DNA of 64,000 bases from Kineosporia rhizophila (lineage in GTDB: Bacteria > Actinomycetota > Actinomycetes > Actinomycetales > Kineosporiaceae): NCBI RefSeq assembly GCF_021277265.1, contig NZ_JAJSOH010000001.1, forward strand, positions 62,001 to 126,000, given 5' to 3'. Positions 58,305-64,000 of the stretch are shown one piece after another (within the stretch, counting starts at the first letter, position 1; the number at the start of each line of letters is the position of its first letter). The position numbers and the translations under genes are program-made. Below the pieces are notes generated by a model. That model was given only the letters and a program-made list of their open reading frames with translations. It had not been told where the DNA came from and searched no databases.

Positions 58305-60893
58305 TCACAGTTCGGCGACGTCGACCACGTCGTGCGTCCGGGTGATATTGACGTCCACCACCACGTGCTCCCGGGGTGAGCTGTTCAGCCAGCCGCGCAC
58401 CCGGGCGATCCGTACCGCCTCTTCCCGGCTGTGCACCCCGAGCTTGCGATAGAGGTTGCGGCAGTGCGACTTGAGGGTGTTCTCGGAGACGAACAGCTCG
58501 GCGGCGATCTGGGCGTGGGTCAGTTCGCCGGTGAGCTTCTCGAGCACCACCAGTTCCCGTCGGGTAACCCCCACCCCGTCGTCCGGCTGGGCCCCCGCCT
58601 GGTCCAGCCGGGCGATCAGGGCCCGGCGCCAGGGCGAGGCCTCCGGGGATCGGCGCAGCATGGTTGAGGCGAGCACCCGCAGCGGCGCGGGCCCGTCGAG
58701 GAAAACCCGTATTTGACCGTCGGGTTCGGCAGTCACCAGGGCCTCGTTGAGAATTTCGGACGCTTGTGCGCGCCGGCCGGCAGCGAGCGCCGCGGCGGCT
58801 TCGCCGAGGATCCGGCGCAACCTGTCCTCCAGACCGGTTCCGTGAGGCCAGTTCTCGAGGACCTCGGAGACCTGGTTCCCGTCCTGGCGCTGGAGAGCGA
58901 GCCCCAGGCGTACGGCGGCCGTGGCGGGCACTGTCGGGGCAGCATCCAGGCAGGCTTGCGCCGCAGCGTGGTCCCCGTCCAGTTCGGCCAGGCGGGCGCG
59001 AGCCAGGGCCAGGCGCACCCGCAGGGCGGCGGGCAGGTAGTCGTCACCGTCGGCCCGTAGACGTTCCAGCTCGGCGCGGGCCTGGGGCAGATCACCGAGA
59101 TCGAGCAGGAGTCGCGAACGCAGCACCCGATGGGCCTGGGCCAGAACCGCTCCCCCGTCCTGGTTCACCACGAACTGCGCTGGACCGTCGGACGATTGGG
59201 CCAGGCACCGCAGCCCCTGCTCCGGTTCCCCACGAGCCCGGAGCACCTCGGCCCGGGCCAGGTCCACCAGATTCGCCAAGGCAGAATCCGTCAGGCCGGC
59301 CTGAGCAGCCAGCCGGGTGGCGCGCTCGGCCAGGCGCTGGGCGGCGGACAGTTCCCCAGCCCAGGCCGCGGCCAGGGCCTCCACCCCGAGCCCGATCAGG
59401 AGCACATAGGACGGAAGGCGATCGGCGCCCATTTTCCACGCGGCGGAGAGGTGACGGGTAACGGCGAGCTGGTCCCCCTCGAACAGCGCCGCCCGAGCAG
59501 AGAGCACATTCAGCACCGCAGAGACGGATTCGTGATCACGCATGCCGAAGAAGGCCGGCAGCGCATCCGCCGAGGCCGGCAGAGGGCCGATACGTCCGGC
59601 GAAAGATCTGATCACGACGACCGCAGTGGCCCACCAGGACGCCGGCCGGTCCCCACCGAGAACCTGGGCCGCGAGCAGATGGTCTCCACAGCCGGCAGCG
59701 GCCAGGGCGACCAGAGCCCGATGTGAATCGTCGGGCTCCCACGAGCCTGCTGGCAGGGCCGACAGGACGGTATGCAGTTGCGCTGCCTTCCAGTCCCGAA
59801 AGCCATGAGGTGCAGCCCGTTCCAGCTCGGTCAGCACCTGGGGCCAGGCTCGGGCGGCCAGGAAGCAGTCCACCGCCAACCGCCCCTGCCCCGCCCCCGA
59901 GGCCGCTTCTCCGGCCCGGCGGAACGCGTCTGAAGGTCGATCCCCCTGCAGCACTGCGACCTGGCGGGCGGCGGCCAGAACAAACGGATGATAGTCGTTA
60001 CGCGGCAACGCTTCCTGCGAACGACCAGGCCAGTGCTCGTTGGTCAGCCCCCAGCGACGGGCCTCTTCCAGCAGAAGGGCCGGGTTCCCGCCGGGCACGA
60101 GCGCCTCGCACAGGCCAAGGTCCTGCGTGATGCCGGGAACGACGCTGGTCCGGAGCACGAAGTCGCGCAGATCCGACGGCAGCTCATCGAGCACGAGATC
60201 AGCCGCCAAACGGGCCAGTTCGTCATCGACGGCCAGTTCGGCAGTTGGGTCGTCGGGGCTGACCCGGGGCAGGGGCACACCCCTGCTGCGGCCGAGCGCC
60301 AGCACCCCGGCCGGCCAACCCCCACTGTGCCGATGGATTCTCTCCACCCGGGCAGCATCTACGCGTATTCCACTCAGCGCCGCCAACTGGGACTGCACCA
60401 CGTCGACCGGCCACCACAGGTCGTCCCCGCGGACCTCGGCCAGCTGCCCGGCCAGCCGCACCGCCAGGGCAGCCGGCAGCACCTCTCCGCGACCGACGAG
60501 AACCAATTGTGGACGTCTCTCAGCTGCCAGTACGAGGTCCACGACCCGCTCCAGCCCGGCCGGGCCCAGCGACTCAGCGCCGTCGAGCACCACGAGACCG
60601 GCCAGATCCTGAGCCGCATGACCACGAACGGCGGGCTCGACGACGTCTTCAAGCAGACGCTCTTCGGCCGCCCCCCGCAGCGACACCCAGGTCCACGCGA
60701 CCCTGGGCTGCCGGGACAGCCAGCTACGCACCAGACGGGCCCGGCCCGAGCCCGGAGGGGCGGCGACCACAATCACCCGGAGTCCGGGACGCGCCTGGGG
60801 CAGGCGCAGCACCGACTCCCGGAACCACCAGCCCTCGGCCTCGTCCGATCCGGGCGGGGCTGAGCTCCGGTCATGGCGCCACACTCTCGACAC
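58305..60893 (-). CDS. Large MalT-like LuxR-family transcriptional regulator
   Basis: 862 aa, GTG start at 60893. C-terminal LuxR helix-turn-helix: TRRELVVLEKLTGELTHAQIAAELFVSENTLKSHCRNLYRKLGV. Middle: tetratricopeptide-like helical repeats (LAERATRLAAQAGL, DLPQARAELERLRADG). N-terminus: a STAND/AAA-like ATPase, but Walker A reads APPGSGRARLVRSW, with no Lys-Ser/Thr, so nucleotide binding may be lost or altered; GLVVLDGAESLG stands for Walker B. It should bind a ligand and activate transcription; targets unknown. Confidence 0.88.
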   Translation of the reverse strand: MSRVWRHDRSSAPPGSDEAEGWWFRESVLRLPQARPGLRVIVVAAPPGSGRARLVRSWLSRQPRVAWTWVSLRGAAEERLLEDVVEPAVRGHAAQDLAGLVVLDGAESLGPAGLERVVDLVLAAERRPQLVLVGRGEVLPAALAVRLAGQLAEVRGDDLWWPVDVVQSQLAALSGIRVDAARVERIHRHSGGWPAGVLALGRSRGVPLPRVSPDDPTAELAVDDELARLAADLVLDELPSDLRDFVLRTSVVPGITQDLGLCEALVPGGNPALLLEEARRWGLTNEHWPGRSQEALPRNDYHPFVLAAARQVAVLQGDRPSDAFRRAGEAASGAGQGRLAVDCFLAARAWPQVLTELERAAPHGFRDWKAAQLHTVLSALPAGSWEPDDSHRALVALAAAGCGDHLLAAQVLGGDRPASWWATAVVVIRSFAGRIGPLPASADALPAFFGMRDHESVSAVLNVLSARAALFEGDQLAVTRHLSAAWKMGADRLPSYVLLIGLGVEALAAAWAGELSAAQRLAERATRLAAQAGLTDSALANLVDLARAEVLRARGEPEQGLRCLAQSSDGPAQFVVNQDGGAVLAQAHRVLRSRLLLDLGDLPQARAELERLRADGDDYLPAALRVRLALARARLAELDGDHAAAQACLDAAPTVPATAAVRLGLALQRQDGNQVSEVLENWPHGTGLEDRLRRILGEAAAALAAGRRAQASEILNEALVTAEPDGQIRVFLDGPAPLRVLASTMLRRSPEASPWRRALIARLDQAGAQPDDGVGVTRRELVVLEKLTGELTHAQIAAELFVSENTLKSHCRNLYRKLGVHSREEAVRIARVRGWLNSSPREHVVVDVNITRTHDVVDVAEL

Positions 60894-61019
60894 CTGACAA
60901 AACGTAGCAGGCTATTGACAATGCGTGACGACGCGCCACGACGTGCCGCCGCCCGCCCGGTCCGAAATGATGTCCGGGACAGTGATGACGACACCGGCTC
61001 GAAGGACAAGGAAACACTG

Positions 61020-61454
61020 ATGCCCGAAGCTCTTTACAGTGCGACGTCGACGGCCTGGGGCGGGCGTGAGGGCCGGGCCGCGTCGTCCGACGGCCGGATC
61101 GACGTGTCCCTGTCGATGCCGGCCGGTCTGGGCGGCGACGACGGGCCGGGCACCAACCCCGAGCAGCTGTTCGCCACCGGCTACGCGGCCTGCTTCCACA
61201 GTGCGCTGAAGGGCGCCGCCCGCAGCCAGCAGGTCGACCTGAGCGACTCGGCGGTGTCGGTGACGATCAGTCTGCTCGGTTCCTCCGAGACCGGGCTGGA
61301 CCTGGCCGCGCGGATCGAGGCCCAGGTCGGCGGGGTGGATGCGGCGACGGCCGGGCGTCTGCTGGAACTGGCCCACCAGATGTGCCCCTACAGCCGGGCC
61401 ACCCGGGGCAACATCAGCCAGGAGGTCGTGCTGATCGGCCCCGATCCCGAATAG
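61020..61454 (+). CDS. ohr: Ohr-type organic hydroperoxide resistance protein
   Basis: 144 aa from ATG 61020 (AAGGA 9 nt upstream); an in-frame start at 60873 overlaps the LuxR start region and is less likely. OsmC/Ohr fold with the two catalytic cysteines: GYAACFHSAL and AHQMCPYSRATRGN. N-terminal LYSATSTAWGGREGRAASSDG is typical of Ohr. It reduces organic hydroperoxides using dihydrolipoamide. No OhrR regulator is adjacent. It is followed 15 bp later by a Nudix gene in the same direction. Confidence 0.93.
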   Translation: MPEALYSATSTAWGGREGRAASSDGRIDVSLSMPAGLGGDDGPGTNPEQLFATGYAACFHSALKGAARSQQVDLSDSAVSVTISLLGSSETGLDLAARIEAQVGGVDAATAGRLLELAHQMCPYSRATRGNISQEVVLIGPDPE

Positions 61455-61469
61455 ACCCCGAACAGAGTT

Positions 61470-61931
61470 ATGGACGTCATCCGGCGGGAGGGTGCCCGGG
61501 TCATCCTGCTCGACGCGCTCGGGCGGGTGCTGCTGATCCAGGGCGGCGATCCGGCCGCACCGGAAGTGGGCCTGTGGTGGTTCACTCCGGGCGGCGGGGT
61601 GGACGAGGGTGAGAGCCAGCAGGCGGCGGCGGTCCGGGAGCTGCGCGAGGAGACCGGCTTCGTGGTCACCGGCGAGCTGGGGCCGGTGGTGCACGAACGC
61701 ACCGCCGGTTTCACCTTTCAGGGCCGGCCGCACCTACAGCACGAGGTGTTCTTCCGGGCCGTGCTCGGCGAGAACGTGCAGGGCGGTGACCTCGACCGTT
61801 CCGGCTGGACCGAGCTCGAGCGCGACTCGCTGACCGACGTCCGCTGGTGGTCCGCCGAAGAACTACGCACCACCAGCGAGACGGTCTATCCCGAGTACCT
61901 CGTCGAACTGCTCGACCTACTCGACGGGTAG
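61470..61931 (+). CDS. Nudix hydrolase
   Basis: 153 aa. The Nudix box is intact: G-x5-E-x7-R-E-x2-E-E-x-G, reading GGGVDEGE...RELREETGF about residues 40-63. N-terminal strand RVILLDALGRVLLIQGG; YLVELLDLL at the C-terminus. Hydrolyses nucleoside-diphosphate-linked compounds; substrate unknown, possibly oxidised nucleotides given its ohr neighbour. Overlaps the converging peptidase gene by 15 bp at the 3' ends. Confidence 0.92.
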   Translation: MDVIRREGARVILLDALGRVLLIQGGDPAAPEVGLWWFTPGGGVDEGESQQAAAVRELREETGFVVTGELGPVVHERTAGFTFQGRPHLQHEVFFRAVLGENVQGGDLDRSGWTELERDSLTDVRWWSAEELRTTSETVYPEYLVELLDLLDG

Positions 61932-63989
61932 GAGCCCCCGACGTTCCAGCAACGGCTCCAGACGCGGCGGGCGTCCGAGCACCTTCTCCACCGCGGCCAT
62001 CGGATCCACTCCCCCACCGCGGGAGAGCAGCTCGTCGCGGAACTTCTGGCCGGAGCGGCGGTTCAGCCCGCCCTGCCGCAGGAACCACTCCTCGGTGTCC
62101 GCGTCGAGCACCTCGCTCCACAGGTAGGAGTAGTAGCCGGCGCTGTAGCCGCCGCCGAAGATGTGCTCGAAATACGTGCTGCCGTACCGCGGAGCCACCG
62201 CGGGCAGGTCCAGGCCGTGCCGGGCCAGCACCTGCCACTCGAACTCCTCCACCTGCTCGGGAGTGATCGGCGGCTGATCGGCCCGGAGCTGGTGCCAGGC
62301 CTGGTCGAGCAGGCAGGCGCCGAGCATCTCGACGGTGGCGAAACCCTGCCCGTACGACTGCGCCGAGATCACCGAGTCCAGGGCCGACTCCGGCAGCGGC
62401 TTGCCGGTCTCGTGGTGCACCGCGTAACGACGCAGGAGTTCCGGCTGCCAGGCCCACATCTCGTTGACCTGGGAGGGGAACTCGACGCAGTCGCGCGGCA
62501 CCTCGGTGCCGGAAAGAGCCGGATAGCGGACGTCCGACAGCAGACCGTGCAGCACGTGACCGAACTCGTGGAACGCGGTGCGCACCTCGTCGAGGGTGAG
62601 CAGCGTGGGGGCGCCGGTGGGTGGGTGGCTGAGGTTCAGATTGATGACGATCACGGGCGCCTGTCCCAGCAGGCGGGACTGGTCGGCGAAGGAGCTCATC
62701 CAGGCTCCGCCACGCTTGGCGTCCCGGGTGTACCAGTCGGTCAGCACCAGGCCGAGCCCGGCGCCGGAGTCGCTGAACACCTCGTAGACGTCCACCTCCT
62801 CCTCGTAGCCGGCCAGGTCGTCACGCCGCACGAAGTGCAGCCCGTAGAGCCCCTCGGCGGCGGCGAAGATGCCGTTGCGCAGCACCGAGTCGAGCTCGAA
62901 GTACGGCCGCAGCCAGGCCGAGTCGCGGGCGAAGCGCTCCTGCGCGACCTGCTCGGCGTAGTAGGCCCAGTCCCAGGGCTGCAGCTCGCCCTCGAACCCG
63001 TCGGCGTGCAGTCGTGCGGTCAGCTCGGCCTGGTCGCGGCGGGTGTTCTCGACCGCGGGCCCGACCAGCCCGGTGAGCAGCTGCATCACCGAGTCGACCT
63101 GCTTGGCGGTCTGGTCGGCCACGGCGTAGTCGGCGTGCGAGTCGAAGCCGAGCAGCCGGGCCCGCTCGGCGCGCAGGGCGGCCTGGCGGGTCAGCGTGGG
63201 CCGGGTGTCGTAGACATTGCCGCGCCGGCCGCGGGTGACCGAGGCCAGGTACAGCCCCCGCCGCACCTGCCGGTCCTTGAGCGCGGTGAGCGCCGGCTGC
63301 ACGGTGGGCAGGCGCAGGGTGAGCAGGTAGCCGCGCACGCCCCGGCTCTGGGCGGCGGCCTTGGCAGCAGCGATCTCGTCGTTCGGCAGGCCCTCCAGCC
63401 GGGCCCCGTCCTCCACGTGCACGGCCAGGTCGTTGGCGTCGGCCCGCAGGTTCTCCCGGAAGGTGGCGGCGAGCTGGGCCAGCTCGGCGTTGATCTCCCG
63501 CAGCCGGGCCTGGTCGGCCGCCGGGAGGGCCGCTCCCGACCGGACCATCTCGTCGTGGTGACGCTCCAGCAGCCGCCGGGTCTCCTCGTCCTCGATCGCG
63601 TCACGGTCCGCGTACAGCGCGCTGATCTTGGCGAACAGCCCGGCGTCCATCGTGATCGCGTCCCGGTGCGCGGTCAGCAACGGATTCACCTCGTCCTCGA
63701 TCTGCCGCAACCCCTCGGTCATCGAGGCGGCCGACAGGTTGAAGAAGACTCGGGAAACCCTGCCCAGCAAGGCTCCCGAGGACTCGAGCGGGTCGAGCAC
63801 CGTTGCAGGCGACACCGCGCGCTGATCGGCCACCACGGCAGCCACCTCGGCGGCCTGGGCGGCCATGCCGGCCCGGAAGGCGGGCAGGAAGTGCTCCTCA
63901 CGAATGCGGGTGAACGGTGGCAGACCGTAAGGAAGATCACTCTTTCGGGCGAAAGGATTCACCGGATCCAGGGAACTCTGCGGTGTCAC
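61917..63989 (-). CDS. M3-family zinc oligopeptidase (Dcp/OpdA-like)
   Basis: 690 aa, GTG start at 63989, complete but only 11 bp from the window edge, so a longer start outside cannot be excluded. Zinc site HEFGH in TAFHEFGHVLHGLL near residue 474; the third ligand Glu is likely in the following DCVEFPSQVNEMW. FEHIFGGGYSAGYYSYLWSEVLDAD is the conserved GGY/Y region that positions substrate. N-terminal half is the helical lid (PLESSGALLGRVSRVFFN, and so on). Cytoplasmic, no signal peptide. Cleaves short peptides, as the dipeptidyl carboxypeptidase or oligopeptidase A types do. Confidence 0.93.
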   Translation of the reverse strand: MTPQSSLDPVNPFARKSDLPYGLPPFTRIREEHFLPAFRAGMAAQAAEVAAVVADQRAVSPATVLDPLESSGALLGRVSRVFFNLSAASMTEGLRQIEDEVNPLLTAHRDAITMDAGLFAKISALYADRDAIEDEETRRLLERHHDEMVRSGAALPAADQARLREINAELAQLAATFRENLRADANDLAVHVEDGARLEGLPNDEIAAAKAAAQSRGVRGYLLTLRLPTVQPALTALKDRQVRRGLYLASVTRGRRGNVYDTRPTLTRQAALRAERARLLGFDSHADYAVADQTAKQVDSVMQLLTGLVGPAVENTRRDQAELTARLHADGFEGELQPWDWAYYAEQVAQERFARDSAWLRPYFELDSVLRNGIFAAAEGLYGLHFVRRDDLAGYEEEVDVYEVFSDSGAGLGLVLTDWYTRDAKRGGAWMSSFADQSRLLGQAPVIVINLNLSHPPTGAPTLLTLDEVRTAFHEFGHVLHGLLSDVRYPALSGTEVPRDCVEFPSQVNEMWAWQPELLRRYAVHHETGKPLPESALDSVISAQSYGQGFATVEMLGACLLDQAWHQLRADQPPITPEQVEEFEWQVLARHGLDLPAVAPRYGSTYFEHIFGGGYSAGYYSYLWSEVLDADTEEWFLRQGGLNRRSGQKFRDELLSRGGGVDPMAAVEKVLGRPPRLEPLLERRGLLPVE

Positions 63990-64000
63990 GAGCGTTGCCT

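Noticed and set aside
1-64000. tRNA, rRNA, CRISPR, insertion sequences or phage genes
   Set aside because: None recognised by eye; a covariance-model or profile search was not possible here.

Overview
The window is about 64 kb of very GC-rich DNA with near-saturated G/C third codon positions, many GTG/TTG starts, ATGA/GTGA overlaps and leaderless-looking starts. Lsr2, a DUF3817 protein, PknB-type kinase, RsrR-like Rrf2, SoxR with a non-enteric setting and F420/FMN split-barrel enzyme all point to a soil-type filamentous or motile actinobacterium (Kineosporiaceae-like is a guess from gene content, not a demonstrated placement). No rRNA, tRNA, CRISPR, prophage or insertion sequence was recognised; this reads as chromosome with an accessory flavour.

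Layout. 1-4.3 kb: the 3' end of a secreted GH16-like protein, a pair of zinc-ribbon membrane proteins (one an HtrA-like protease), and a secreted GH18 chitinase behind a 27-bp palindromic operator. 4.3-6.1 kb: an ABC-F ribosome-protection ATPase preceded by a textbook-looking WhiB7 promoter, a leaderless 14-codon leader peptide containing MRLR, and competing hairpins. 6.1-9.2 kb: a zinc alcohol dehydrogenase, two NmrA-like proteins and a divergent Rrf2 regulator with the E8/H12/C90/C110 ligand set of RsrR, separated by two copies of ACTCGGA-N9-TCCGAGT. 9.2-10.7 kb: two secreted RTX-type calcium-binding-repeat proteins. 10.7-15.2 kb: MerR regulator, DUF3817, a DrrAB-like exporter, small proteins, DUF1992. 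15.2-19.5 kb: recQ and pta. 19.6-20.6 kb: an alcohol dehydrogenase broken by a 44-nt palindromic segment. 21-26.5 kb: lipoprotein plus glycosyltransferase operon, secreted sialidase, CapA-like lipoprotein. 26.5-31.6 kb: ArsB/SLC13-like permease, GNAT, PrmC-related methyltransferase, sodium:solute symporter with a small membrane partner, FMN/F420 split-barrel enzyme.

31.6-40 kb: a second GH16-like secreted protein, a 1552-residue membrane-anchored repetitive disordered protein, azoreductase, membrane-anchored Ser/Thr kinase, Lsr2. 40.5-46.4 kb: two TetR/MFS pairs (the second divergent, with duplicated operators) and a CPA1 antiporter. 46.4-61 kb is signalling-heavy: two soluble REC-PAS-histidine kinases, two single-domain receivers, XdhC, SoxR/SDR/QueA-like, a CheY-HEAT-glycosyltransferase operon, a PadR/membrane-protein operon, and a large MalT-like LuxR regulator. 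61-64 kb: Ohr peroxidase, Nudix hydrolase and M3 oligopeptidase.

Themes: redox sensing (RsrR-like, SoxR, Ohr, azoreductase), drug response (ABC-F with attenuator, DrrAB-like, TetR/MFS), and cell-surface polysaccharide and glycan work (two GT2 synthases, chitinase, sialidase, two GH16-like proteins, CapA). The strongest candidates for something worth new work are the WhiB7/MRLR attenuator upstream of the ABC-F gene, the RsrR-like locus with a duplicated target, the repetitive giant protein, and the CheY-HEAT-GT2 operon.
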